The notes under the pieces were generated by a model, which worked only from the letters and a program-made list of their open reading frames with translations, had not been told where the DNA came from and ran no database searches. A DNA stretch of 64,000 nucleotides from Hymenobacter sp. HSC-4F20 (GTDB lineage: Bacteria; Bacteroidota; Bacteroidia; Cytophagales; Hymenobacteraceae): positions 496,001-560,000 of the forward strand of contig NZ_JAHZTD010000002.1 of the NCBI RefSeq assembly GCF_019599275.1. Direction: 5' to 3'. Positions within the stretch are counted from its first letter, which is position 1. Each line of letters begins with the position of its first letter. The translations under genes and the position numbers were made by a program. This document shows, one piece after another, positions 7,606-15,351 of the stretch.

Positions 7606-8169
7606 TTAGCGGCTTTTTTTGGGGGCAGCTGGCCGGCGCGGAGCTTTCGGCGCCGGGTATACCGTTAGCTCCTGGTAGCCGTAGGTAGCGTCCGGCTCGC
7701 GCCGAAAGTCCAGCTCGGGCAACTCGCCCAGCACAAGCTCGGCAGTCGTGTACACGATACTGCCCTCCAGTAGGTGCCCGCCCACTGTGCGCCCCGTTGA
7801 ATCGGCCACGGACAAGTGCAGGTGGCTGCCGTTCACCGACAGGGTGCCGACCAGCGACACAATCTCAAAGTGACCGTGGTACTGGGTACCGCCCTCCTGA
7901 TTAGCCAAGCGCAGGCTGGTCGTCGTTAGGCTCCCAACGCAGGTGAGCACCGCCGCAGCCCGCAGGTGGTGCGCCTGTGCAAAGGCTTCCAGCTCCCGGC
8001 GCAGGTCCTGGCCCGGTTTCAGGCGGAGCGCGTAGGCGCGAAGGGTAGAGGAGACAGCCGGGCTCGGGACAGAGGAAGCAGGCATGGGGGTAGCAGAAGG
8101 CAGAGACTGCGCCGCAGCCTCCGGGAATGAGGGTCCCGCCAGCAGCGCCGCGCACAGAAAGATTCGCAT
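7606..8169 (-). CDS. Exported PPC/DUF296-domain protein
   Basis: 187 residues from the ATG at 8169, which begins a signal-peptide-like stretch (MRIFLCAALLAGPSFPEAAAQ); longer upstream frames overlap the terminator of the neighbouring gene. Residues about 45-175 form a PPC (DUF296) domain: LRAYALRLKPGQDLRRELEA, then VLTCVGSLTTTSLRLANQ and the conserved end of the fold with LHLSVADSTGRTVGGHLLEG. PPC domains are known from plant AT-hook proteins and from cytosolic bacterial proteins that trimerise and may bind DNA or metals. A predicted signal peptide on such a domain is odd and suggests a periplasmic ligand-binding role instead. Fold call is firm, location is inference. Confidence 0.75.
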   Translation of the reverse strand: MRIFLCAALLAGPSFPEAAAQSLPSATPMPASSVPSPAVSSTLRAYALRLKPGQDLRRELEAFAQAHHLRAAAVLTCVGSLTTTSLRLANQEGGTQYHGHFEIVSLVGTLSVNGSHLHLSVADSTGRTVGGHLLEGSIVYTTAELVLGELPELDFRREPDATYGYQELTVYPAPKAPRRPAAPKKSR

Positions 8170-8185
8170 ACTTGGCAAAGAAACG

Positions 8186-8243
8186 AGAAAAGCCCGTGGG
8201 CAGGCGTACCACATAGGGGTACACTCCGCCCACGGGCTTTTCT
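8186..8243 (-). terminator. Terminator of the sigma / anti-sigma / beta-helix operon
   Basis: Perfect 16-bp inverted repeat (AGAAAAGCCCGTGGGC / GCCCACGGGCTTTTCT) around a 26-base centre that can itself form GTACC/GGTAC. Read leftwards the second arm ends in GGGCTTTTCT, a typical intrinsic terminator just after the stop of the 8267-9508 gene. Confidence 0.75.
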
Positions 8244-8266
8244 GGCACAATACAGCCGCTACTAGG

Positions 8267-9508
8267 CTACCGCTTGAAGCTCACGTTACCGTAGCGCACC
8301 TTGATGTTGACATTACCCGCGTTGCGCGTCTGCACTGCCCCAAAGCTCCCGCGCAGGTCGCTGGAGGAAGGGCTGCTGTCTTCGGAATTCACTTTTACCA
8401 GGCGCTTGTCCACCAGCAGCTTGCCGTGCTCCGTGTTGACGTCGAAGTTGAAACCGGCCCCGTCGGGAAAGTTGAGCAGGATAGTGCTGTAGCCGCCGTC
8501 CACGTTTATCTGCCGGAAGTTTTTGCCCGTGCTACGCACCTCAAAGGTGGGGCAGTACTGCAACTTCATATCCAGCTGGTTGCTGAGCTTATCAATGCTG
8601 AACTTGGAGTAGCCCGAAGAGCCGCGCAAGTTGCGCACCGTACCCAGAACTACGTCGCCGTACTTGCTGTGCACCGTCAGGTCCTGCACCGAGCCAATGT
8701 CAATATCCGAGTAGTTATTACGCAGCTCCACGGTGCCGCCCTCCGTGAGGCGCAGCTTGGAGTAGGAGGCATCTATACTGGCGCGCCGTGCGTACGGCAC
8801 GGCAGCCTGCGCATTGCATACCCGCACAGAGTTGCGGGGGCCATCGAGGCGAGCCGTACGCAGGCTGCCATACTCAATGGCCAGCTCGGTGGCCCCTGTC
8901 AGGTCGCTGGTCAGGCTGATTTCCCCAAAGGCGTTGTGCAGAGCTAGGGGTGTATTTTTGGGTACCCATACGGTGTAGTTTACCTCGTAGAGCTTGGTAC
9001 GGCTCCAGCACTCCCGTGGCATGGCGCCAAAGTGGGAACGGGCACTGATGCCGCCGGTAGCAGGGTCTTGGTCCTGCACCACTACCTGAATCATTTCCTG
9101 CAGTTGCTGGGCCTTTTCCTCAGTTTCCGCGCGGGTGATAATGTCCACATCGGTGCGCACCTCCGGGCGGTTCCACACGTTTACCTGCACCCGGCCGTAG
9201 CGGGTATCCAGGGTGTAGAGCTTAGTAGCACTGGCCGGGTAGGTGCGGCTGATTTTGCGGACTTTCTCCACCGCGGGCGTTGGCTGCGCCTCTTCCTGCG
9301 GCCCTTGCCCACTACCCTGCCGCACATCCACGGGGGTACCTTGCTCCTGCTGGGCCAGGGGAGCCACCGCGGGCTGGCAGTAGTGCAGCGCCTGGTCGGG
9401 GGTAGGGCCCGCAGATTGGGCCGCCGCCCAGCTTACCAGTCCGCTTAGCAGACCAGTAGCCACCAGCCGGCGCCCCACTTCTACTCCGGGAAACAACGAA
9501 CGGCGCAT
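8267..9508 (-). CDS. Secreted DUF4097-like beta-helix protein
   Basis: 413 residues. The N-terminus has a hydrophobic signal (GLLSGLVSWAAAQS) after a basic start. From about residue 95 the chain is a string of short beta-strand repeats with alternating Gly, Asp and Ser: YGRVQVNVWNRPEVRTDVDI, AFGEISLTSDLTGATELAIE, NNYSDIDIGSVQDLTVHSKY, GSSGYSKFSIDKLS. This is the pattern of DUF4097 / adhesin-like right-handed beta-helix proteins found downstream of ECF sigma genes in Bacteroidota. It is the last gene of a sigma / anti-sigma / beta-helix operon, 3 bp after the gene before it. It probably sits in the periplasm or at the cell surface. Molecular function unknown. Confidence 0.7.
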   Translation of the reverse strand: MRRSLFPGVEVGRRLVATGLLSGLVSWAAAQSAGPTPDQALHYCQPAVAPLAQQEQGTPVDVRQGSGQGPQEEAQPTPAVEKVRKISRTYPASATKLYTLDTRYGRVQVNVWNRPEVRTDVDIITRAETEEKAQQLQEMIQVVVQDQDPATGGISARSHFGAMPRECWSRTKLYEVNYTVWVPKNTPLALHNAFGEISLTSDLTGATELAIEYGSLRTARLDGPRNSVRVCNAQAAVPYARRASIDASYSKLRLTEGGTVELRNNYSDIDIGSVQDLTVHSKYGDVVLGTVRNLRGSSGYSKFSIDKLSNQLDMKLQYCPTFEVRSTGKNFRQINVDGGYSTILLNFPDGAGFNFDVNTEHGKLLVDKRLVKVNSEDSSPSSSDLRGSFGAVQTRNAGNVNIKVRYGNVSFKR

Positions 9509-9511
9509 GGC

Positions 9512-10285
9512 TTAGGGAGTGCGGCGACCTTCGGCGGCCATGAAGGGCTGGGAATGATAGTCCCGAATCTGCTCGCGGGTGCGCAGTTGCTGGTTCAGCA
9601 AATCCAGCCGAATCTGCAGGTTGCGGTCCATGGCATCGAGCACCACTTCGGGCTCCGGGTTGCGGTAGAGCTCAGTCCGAAGCTGCTGGTAAGTAGAGTC
9701 CAGAGCCTGCAGCTCCTGCTGCCAGTCGGCGCGCGGGGCCGTGGCGGGAGTTTCCTGATCCAGCGTCCGCAGTTCCTGCTGACGTTCGGCAATTTGGGTG
9801 GCGTAGTAGGCTTCCATGCGCTGCACGGTGCTGGCCAGGCGCTGTTCGGGGCCCGCCGTGGCGGGCGTAGCTGGCAGCCCGGCCGCCGGAGCAGCCGCAG
9901 TGCTAGCCGCCTTAGCTGCGGCCGCTACCTGCTCCGAGCGGGTCCAGACGGCGGGCTCCGCCGACTGCTGCCACAGCCACGTACCCGCCAGCAGCAGCGT
10001 GGCAACGGCCGCGGCAATGCTATACGGCCGGGCTGAGCGCACGGCGGGGTCCAGGGCCGGCAGGGGCGCGGCGGCTGCTTCCGCCGGAACAGGAGTAGCC
10101 GTGTACAGGGGCACAATGCGCAGGGGAGATTCTTCCGCCTGCCCCTGCTGCGGGGCAGAGGTAGCTGCTGGGGTGGTCAGCTCGGTTTCAATGTCGTCCC
10201 ACAGATTCGGGCGGGGCTCGAACACATCGAAGTCGGCGCGGTGGCGCTCAACAAAGGCTTCCAATCCGGTTTTCTTCTCGTTCAT
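9512..10285 (-). CDS. Single-span membrane protein, putative anti-sigma factor
   Basis: 257 residues with three parts: a short cytosolic N-terminus (KKTGLEAFVERHRADFDVFE, PNLWDDIETEL), one transmembrane helix (about 85-103, SIAAAVATLLLAGTWLW), and a periplasmic Ala/Glu/Gln-rich region predicted to be coiled coil (RQQELRTLDQE, LDLLNQQLRTREQIRDY). The position between an ECF sigma gene upstream and a secreted beta-helix gene downstream, and the FDVFEP...LWDDIE motif seen at the start of many Bacteroidota anti-sigma-like proteins, suggest it restrains the sigma factor. The zinc anti-sigma HxxxCxxC signature is absent, so the role is inferred from context. Confidence 0.6.
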   Translation of the reverse strand: MNEKKTGLEAFVERHRADFDVFEPRPNLWDDIETELTTPAATSAPQQGQAEESPLRIVPLYTATPVPAEAAAAPLPALDPAVRSARPYSIAAAVATLLLAGTWLWQQSAEPAVWTRSEQVAAAAKAASTAAAPAAGLPATPATAGPEQRLASTVQRMEAYYATQIAERQQELRTLDQETPATAPRADWQQELQALDSTYQQLRTELYRNPEPEVVLDAMDRNLQIRLDLLNQQLRTREQIRDYHSQPFMAAEGRRTP

Positions 10286-10397
10286 GTCAGGTGGTAATGG
10301 GCGGGCAGCCTGGGTGGTGCGGTGGTCAAAAACAAGGGGTGGGCCAGCGCAGCCATGCAGGGCAGCATCGGATCAGGGATACGTCAGGTCGCGCGTT

Positions 10398-10961
10398 TTA
10401 CAACCCGTGTTGCCGGGCTAGTTCCAGCAGCTTTTTACGGGCCCGGCTGTACTGCGACTTCGAAGTAGATTCAGTAATGTTGAGAATACCGGCAATTTCA
10501 GCGTGGTCGTAGCCCTCCAGCAGGTAGAGGGAAAGCACCACCCGGTAGCCATCGGGCAGCTCCTGCACGCAGCGGCGCACCACGTCGGCGCGCCAGCCCA
10601 GCTCCTCCAGGTCGGGGCCGTGGTCCTGGGCATCGGGGGCGGCACCGTCGTGCTGGTCGGCCAGGGGTACCAGCTGCAGGCGCCGGTTGCGCAGGCAGTT
10701 AATGCTTTTGTTGATGACGATGCGCTTAAGCCAGGAGCCGAAGGAAGAGTCGCCCTTGTAGCTGTGCAGCTCGCGGAAAGCACTCAGAAACGACTCCTGC
10801 AGTACGTCCTCGGCCTCGGCGTAGTCGCCGGTGATGCGCAGCGAGGCGTTGAACATGGCCTTGGAGTAGCGCTTGTAAATTTCGGCCTGGGCACGCCGGT
10901 CGCCCAGGCGGCACCGCTCGACCAGCGGGGCGTTGATGTCAGTATACGCAAATGCCTCCAT
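10398..10961 (-). CDS. ECF-type RNA polymerase sigma factor
   Basis: 187 residues from the ATG at 10961; a longer frame would need a TTG at 11015. Sigma-70 region 2 is at about residues 25-90 (YKRYSKAMFNASLRITGD, EAEDVLQESFLSAFRELHSY, SFGSWLKRIVINKSIN), and region 4 at about 130-180 (LPDGYRVVLSLYLLEGYDHA, ITESTSKSQYSRARKKLLEL). It directs RNA polymerase to a small regulon, probably including its own operon with the membrane protein and beta-helix protein downstream (113-bp gap to the next gene). The trigger is likely an envelope signal relayed by the membrane protein, which is inference. Confidence 0.88.
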   Translation of the reverse strand: MEAFAYTDINAPLVERCRLGDRRAQAEIYKRYSKAMFNASLRITGDYAEAEDVLQESFLSAFRELHSYKGDSSFGSWLKRIVINKSINCLRNRRLQLVPLADQHDGAAPDAQDHGPDLEELGWRADVVRRCVQELPDGYRVVLSLYLLEGYDHAEIAGILNITESTSKSQYSRARKKLLELARQHGL

Positions 10962-11331
10962 AGGGTGCGACTGAGTTGGCGGGGGTTCGGAAAGGGGTGA
11001 ATCGTAAATATCCAACTTTTCCGGGCAAAAACGGCGGATACTCGGGGTAAGCGCTGGAAAGACAGCGGGCTACCTCACAAGGTTGCACGCGCTGGTAGAA
11101 TGGGGGCTCCCATCTTTAAAATCTCCGCCGTTACTTTTGGTTTCCAGGGTCGGGGCACCCTCCTACCCTCCCGCAGCCGGGCCACCTGGCTGCGGCTGGG
11201 CGCTACCACCGGGGCCGCGGGCCCTCTGATGCAGTCGTTGGGGCTAACCAGCGCGGGGCTACATCCAAAATACCGCGTAACCGGTACACCTAGCAATACG
11301 TGTACTTTCGAAGCTTCTTATCTGTTTCTGC
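10962..11331. other. Intergenic region, divergent promoters only
   Basis: 370 bases without a gene, between the sigma factor (-) and the GH16 gene (+). A sequence TACTTTCG at 11303-11310, one mismatch from the Bacteroidota -7 consensus TAnnTTTG, lies 21 bases before the GH16 start and may be its promoter. Nothing else was recognised. Confidence 0.35.
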
Positions 11332-12462
11332 ATGACATTTTTTTCCAGCCTGCCTCTCCGGCGCCAAGTAGCTAGTACGGTCCGGGGTGGTGCACTGGCG
11401 CTTAGTTGCCTGCTGCTGCCTTTGCTGCCAGCCTGGGGGCAGCGCGCCGGCAGCGGCGTGAATCTGAAACACTACCAGGTGGTGTTCGAGGATGATTTTC
11501 GCTACCCCTCAGTTGACTCCATGCTCAGCCCCCGCACGGGCAAGTGGAGCCCCGAGCAAATCTGGGGAAATGCGCACTGGGAAGCCGAAGCCCAGTGCCA
11601 GAACTACGGCCCCGAAAGCTACGCCTACCGCCCCGAGGACATCCGGCTGCTTCCTACCCCCGGCAACCCCGCCGACGGCATGGTCGCCCTCGACTTTACC
11701 TACCACGATACCCCGCTGCGCCAGATTACCTCGGCCAATGGTACCGTTACGGAGGGCGAGTTTTACAAAACCAGCGGCCTGCTCCGCGCCCTCTACACCG
11801 GCGACAGCAGCTGCGTGGAGCCGGGCTTCCGCTACGGCATCTTCGAAATCAGGGCCCGCCTGCCGGCCACCGACGGCCTGCAAGCAGCATTCTGGCTGTG
11901 GGGCGGCTACGGCATCAGCAACTGTGAGGGCAGCATCAACCCCAGCTGGAAAGCCGGCGATACTTGGGAAATTGATATGTTCGAGTCGTTTATGGGGCCG
12001 CCTACTCCGGAGGGCAAGCCTGGTAAGCGCACCTTCTTTAGCTCCTTGCAGCGCAACCCCTTCACCCAGCACGAAAGCAAAGTCACGCACTTAAGCTGGC
12101 TGCAAGACAATCCGGCAACTTCCTTCCACGTGTACACCCTGGTCTGGACGCCCACGGAGATGACCTGGCTGATTGACGGGCAGCTGATTCAGCAGGTGCG
12201 AGGCGAGCAGGCTGCCCTACCCCGGGAACTGAACTTGATGATCAGCAGCCATTACCAGTGGGACTGCCAGAAAAACCAGCACTGCCCCACGGCTCCCGAC
12301 GGCGTTACGCCCCGCAACCAACACTGCCCCTCCCCCAACGACCCGTTTCTCATCGACTACATCCGCGTGTACCGGCCCAAGCCCGGCACCCTGACCGCCA
12401 CCGGGGGCTGGCCGCCCTATCTGCTCAAACAGAAAAAACGCCCGCTGTTTTCCTTCCCGTAG
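11332..12462 (+). CDS. Secreted glycoside hydrolase family 16 (beta-glucanase-like)
   Basis: 376 residues. A signal peptide (VRGGALALSCLLLPLLPAWG) is followed by a GH16 jelly-roll: EDDFRYPS near residue 52, the concave face with EIRARLPATDGLQAAFWLWG, the catalytic EIDMFE (E213 nucleophile, D215, E218 acid/base), and FHVYTLVWTPTEMTWLIDG, LIDYIRVYRP at the end. The ExDxxE form without an extra residue is the one found in laminarinases, kappa-carrageenases and xyloglucan-type enzymes, which use a beta-bulge or a regular strand; the substrate cannot be fixed. There is a Cys-rich insert near residue 313 (CQKNQHCP). No T9SS tail, so it is probably periplasmic or exported by another route. Confidence 0.85.
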   Translation: MTFFSSLPLRRQVASTVRGGALALSCLLLPLLPAWGQRAGSGVNLKHYQVVFEDDFRYPSVDSMLSPRTGKWSPEQIWGNAHWEAEAQCQNYGPESYAYRPEDIRLLPTPGNPADGMVALDFTYHDTPLRQITSANGTVTEGEFYKTSGLLRALYTGDSSCVEPGFRYGIFEIRARLPATDGLQAAFWLWGGYGISNCEGSINPSWKAGDTWEIDMFESFMGPPTPEGKPGKRTFFSSLQRNPFTQHESKVTHLSWLQDNPATSFHVYTLVWTPTEMTWLIDGQLIQQVRGEQAALPRELNLMISSHYQWDCQKNQHCPTAPDGVTPRNQHCPSPNDPFLIDYIRVYRPKPGTLTATGGWPPYLLKQKKRPLFSFP

Positions 12463-12474
12463 GCGGCTGGTAAA

Positions 12475-12518
12475 AACGCCACCGCTCGAGCGGCAGGTGC
12501 TGCCCGAGCGGTGGCGTT
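12475..12518. terminator. Bidirectional terminator, GH16 / ALDH
   Basis: Perfect 14-bp inverted repeat (AACGCCACCGCTCG / CGAGCGGTGGCGTT) with a 16-base loop between convergent genes; the right arm is followed by CTTGC on the + strand and the left arm by a run of A that becomes a U-tract for the - strand. Confidence 0.75.
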
Positions 12519-12603
12519 CTTGCTACTCATACCCGGTGGCTCGTCTGGCTTACACGACACCGACGGGTATAGCCATAGCCTAGGGCCGTACCTACGCTAC
12601 CGC

Positions 12604-14202
12604 TTACACATCGAACCTGATGCCCTGGGCCAGGGGTAGCTGGGTGCTGTAGTTGATAGTATTGGTCTGCCGGCGCATGTAGATGCGCCAGGCATCGGAG
12701 CCCGACTCGCGGCCCCCGCCGGTTTCCTTCTCCCCCCCGAAGGCGCCCCCAATTTCGGCCCCGCTGGTTCCGATGTTCACGTTGGCAATGCCGCAGTCGG
12801 AGCCGGCGTGGCTGAGGTAGGTTTCCGTCTCGCGCATGTTGAGGGAGAAGATGCTGGAAGACAGCCCCTGGCGGACGCCGTTTTGCAGGGCAATGGCTTC
12901 TTCTACCCCACCGCTGTACTTTATCAGATACAGAATGGGCGCGAAGGTTTCCTCCTGCACCGTATGGTATTCGTTTTCGGCCTCCACTAAGGCAGGCTTC
13001 ACATAGGTCCCGGTTTCGTAGCCCGGCCCGGCCAGCACCTCGCCGCCGGTGAGCAGGTGGCCACCTTCGGCTTGCACTGCTTCCAGGGCTTTGGTGAAAG
13101 ACTCCACCGCGGCGGCATCAATCAGGGGGCCTACCAGCGTCCCTTCTTGCAGGGGGTGCCCGATAGGCAGGTTAGGATAAATCCGGAGCAGGCGCGCTTT
13201 CACGTCCTCGAAAATGCTTTCGTGAATGATAAGGCGCCGGGTGGTGGTGCAGCGCTGCCCGGCCGTACCCACGGCCCCGAACACCACAGCGCGCATGGCC
13301 ATATCCAGGTCGGCGTGCTCGGTGAGGATGATGGCGTTGTTGCCCCCCAGTTCCAGCAGCGCCCGGCCGAGGCGGCCGCCTACCACTTCGCCCACTTTCT
13401 TGCCCATGCGGGTGCTACCCGTGGCCGATACCAGCGGAATGCGCGCATCGGCGGCCAGGGCCGCGCCAATTTCGGCGTCGCCGATAACCAGGTTAAAAAT
13501 GCCTTCGGGCAGTTGGTTTTCCTGCAGCACTTCCTTGAGAATGTGCTGCACGGCCACGGCTACCAGCGGGGTTTTCTCCGAAGGCTTCCAGATGGTCACG
13601 TCGCCGCAGATGGCGGCCAGCATAGCGTTCCAGCTCCACACGGCCACGGGAAAGTTGAACGCCGAAATGATGCCGACTACGCCCAGCGGGTGGTACTGCT
13701 CGTACATGCGGTGGGCGGGCCGCTCGGAGTGCATGGTATAGCCCGTAAGCTGGCGGGACAAGCCCACGGCAAAGTCGCAGATGTCAATCATTTCCTGCAC
13801 TTCTCCCAGGCCTTCCTGCAAGATCTTGCCCATTTCGTAGCTTACCAGCTTACCCAACGGCTCCTTGTAGTGGCGGAGCTTGTTGCCGATTTGCCGCACA
13901 ATCTCGCCGCGTTTGGGAGCCGGCACCAGGCGCCAGGTCTGGAAGGCCTCGGCCGCCTTGCGCACTACCTGCTCGTAGTCCTGCGGGGTAGCAAAGGACA
14001 CGGACCCGATAACCTGGCCATCGGCGGGGGAATGAATGGTGCGCTTGTTTTCGTTGGTGCCGCCGCCCCAGTGCAGGCCGGTGCTCCAGGCCGCATTGTG
14101 GGCTTCAACGCCCAGTTCCCGCAGTACCTGCTGCACGCCGTGGGGGTCGTGCTCCTGAACGTCGGTACCCGTGGCCGTGGCTTCTTCGAGGGCTTGTTTC
14201 AT
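12604..14202 (-). CDS. ALDH7-type aldehyde dehydrogenase (aminoadipate-semialdehyde dehydrogenase-like)
   Basis: 532 residues of the NAD(P)-dependent aldehyde dehydrogenase superfamily, closest in pattern to the ALDH7/antiquitin branch that oxidises alpha-aminoadipate semialdehyde in lysine breakdown. Seen: GIISAFNFPVAVWSWNA, KPSEKTP, catalytic glutamate in LLELGGNNAI (near 284), catalytic cysteine C318 in GTAGQRCTTTRRL, and ETFAPILYLIKY. The antiquitin group typically has the GTAGQRCTT and FNFP forms seen here. No other lysine-catabolic gene is adjacent. ATG start at 14202. It is transcribed alone, ending towards the GH16 gene across a strong terminator. Cytosolic. Confidence 0.88.
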   Translation of the reverse strand: MKQALEEATATGTDVQEHDPHGVQQVLRELGVEAHNAAWSTGLHWGGGTNENKRTIHSPADGQVIGSVSFATPQDYEQVVRKAAEAFQTWRLVPAPKRGEIVRQIGNKLRHYKEPLGKLVSYEMGKILQEGLGEVQEMIDICDFAVGLSRQLTGYTMHSERPAHRMYEQYHPLGVVGIISAFNFPVAVWSWNAMLAAICGDVTIWKPSEKTPLVAVAVQHILKEVLQENQLPEGIFNLVIGDAEIGAALAADARIPLVSATGSTRMGKKVGEVVGGRLGRALLELGGNNAIILTEHADLDMAMRAVVFGAVGTAGQRCTTTRRLIIHESIFEDVKARLLRIYPNLPIGHPLQEGTLVGPLIDAAAVESFTKALEAVQAEGGHLLTGGEVLAGPGYETGTYVKPALVEAENEYHTVQEETFAPILYLIKYSGGVEEAIALQNGVRQGLSSSIFSLNMRETETYLSHAGSDCGIANVNIGTSGAEIGGAFGGEKETGGGRESGSDAWRIYMRRQTNTINYSTQLPLAQGIRFDV

Positions 14203-14357
14203 GGAAAATAGGGGTTGGGTGGACTATAGCCGGCAGACTGCGCCGGGCAACTCAGAGGAAACCCGACTGCTGGGCAGCTGGCGCTGCAAGCTATAAAAAC
14301 TAACCCGCACCGCAGCCCGTGGGTTTTGTTGCCTTCCGGCGTGAGCGACACACCACT

Positions 14358-14365
14358 TACCTTTG
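14358..14365 (+). promoter_or_regulatory. Putative -7 promoter element TACCTTTG
   Basis: Matches the Bacteroidota consensus TAnnTTTG exactly and lies 26 bases before the ATG at 14392. A -33 TTG candidate at 14330-14332 is spaced 25 bases away, a little long. Confidence 0.45.
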
Positions 14366-14391
14366 CCCCAGTTTTTCTCGCCGCTGCATCC

Positions 14392-14817
14392 ATGACTGCC
14401 CCGTACTCGGAGTATCTCCACCTTACCTACCGCCCCGACTTACGCATGCTGGTGCTGCGCTGGCTGCGCGATGCTTCTATGGAGGAGCTGCAAGCCGGTT
14501 GCCAGGCGGCTCTCCACTTGGCCCAGCAGCACCAGACAGCGCACTGGTTTGTGGATGTGCGCCGCCGCCTCGCCACGCGGGCTGAACATTCTGCCTGGAT
14601 GGCTGACACGTTTCTGCCCGCCGCGGCGGCCCAACTGCTGCCAACGCCATTGCGAGTTGGTTACCTGATTTCACCCGCTCGCCTGGAGGCTATTCAGAGT
14701 CAGCCAGCCGTCTACAATGCCGCCATCGTGCGTACGCAATCCGCGGCGCAACCCTACCGGATGCGCATCTTCCTCAATGAGGCGGAAGCTATCCACTGGC
14801 TGCTGGCAGCAGAGTAG
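14392..14817 (+). CDS. Unknown protein, tandem paralogue 1 (STAS-like)
   Basis: 142 residues from the ATG at 14392. An alternative TTG would add 22 residues over the promoter element, so it is rejected. The chain has the alternating strand/helix pattern of SpoIIAA/STAS-like proteins: YLHLTYRPDLRMLVLRWL, then AHWFVDVRRRL, FLPAAAAQLL, LRVGYLISPARLEAI and a final YRMRIFLNEAEAIHWLLA. It is paralogous to the next gene (42 bp downstream) along its whole length. Short proteins of this kind are multiplied in Hymenobacter relatives. No catalytic motif or membrane segment is visible; function unknown. It may be a small cytosolic regulatory or scaffold protein. Confidence 0.7.
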   Translation: MTAPYSEYLHLTYRPDLRMLVLRWLRDASMEELQAGCQAALHLAQQHQTAHWFVDVRRRLATRAEHSAWMADTFLPAAAAQLLPTPLRVGYLISPARLEAIQSQPAVYNAAIVRTQSAAQPYRMRIFLNEAEAIHWLLAAE

Positions 14818-14858
14818 GCCCCTGGCCGTTCCAGTTGAGTTGCCTATCTTACCTGACT

Positions 14859-15266
14859 ATGTCCGACGCTGAGTGCAACATAACCGCCCGGCCCGATTTG
14901 GGTATTCTGGTAGCCCGCTGGACAGCTGATGCCCCGGCCACTGAGCTACGGGCACAGTACGCCACCATTCTGGCCAGCGCCCAGCAGCATCAGCTAAGCC
15001 GCTGGTTGCTGGATGTCCGCCGCCGCGACCAGCTCGATCCAGAAATCGGCCAGTGGACCACCCACGTATTTTACCCCGAAGTAGCCCGTGTGCTGGCCCC
15101 GCTGCCGGTACGCCTGGGCGTACTCTGCTCCCCGGCCCGGCTGGCCATCTACAACCAAGCCGCCGACCAGCACCAGTTTCTGTCGTACGGCCTGGCCGCC
15201 GAGCGGCCGTATCAATTGCAGCTCTTTATTGAGGAGGGTACGGCGCTGGCCTGGCTTCTGCAGTAG
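14859..15266 (+). CDS. Unknown protein, tandem paralogue 2 (STAS-like)
   Basis: 135 residues from the ATG at 14859 (a TTG 24 bases upstream is less likely). Shares with its neighbour a strand/helix start (ITARPDLGILVARWTAD), the block WLLDVRRR (WFVDVRRR in paralogue 1), PVRLGVLCSPARLAIYNQAA, and a C-terminal YQLQLFIEEGTALAWLL. Arrangement suggests an old tandem duplication, the copies now perhaps 30 percent identical by eye. Both genes end before a strong terminator and are probably one transcript. Function unknown. Confidence 0.7.
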   Translation: MSDAECNITARPDLGILVARWTADAPATELRAQYATILASAQQHQLSRWLLDVRRRDQLDPEIGQWTTHVFYPEVARVLAPLPVRLGVLCSPARLAIYNQAADQHQFLSYGLAAERPYQLQLFIEEGTALAWLLQ

Positions 15267-15297
15267 CGGCCGTGCGCCAGAACCCCTATAGAAACCG

Positions 15298-15330
15298 AAA
15301 GCCCCTTCGCTACAGCAGCGAAGGGGCTTT
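15298..15330. terminator. Bidirectional terminator, paralogue pair / Deg protease
   Basis: Perfect 14-bp inverted repeat (AAAGCCCCTTCGCT / AGCGAAGGGGCTTT) with a 5-base loop; A/U ends on both sides suit termination in both directions between convergent genes. Confidence 0.8.
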
Positions 15331-15351
15331 GCTTTAGGGACTACCTCCTAC

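Noticed and set aside
10962..11015. Longer sigma factor start at a TTG codon
   Set aside because: The extra 18 residues are Pro/Ser-rich; the ATG at 10961 directly precedes the family start.
13057..14211. 384-residue frame on the + strand opposite the ALDH gene
   Set aside because: Shadow of the ALDH gene, whose catalytic motifs are intact on the other strand.
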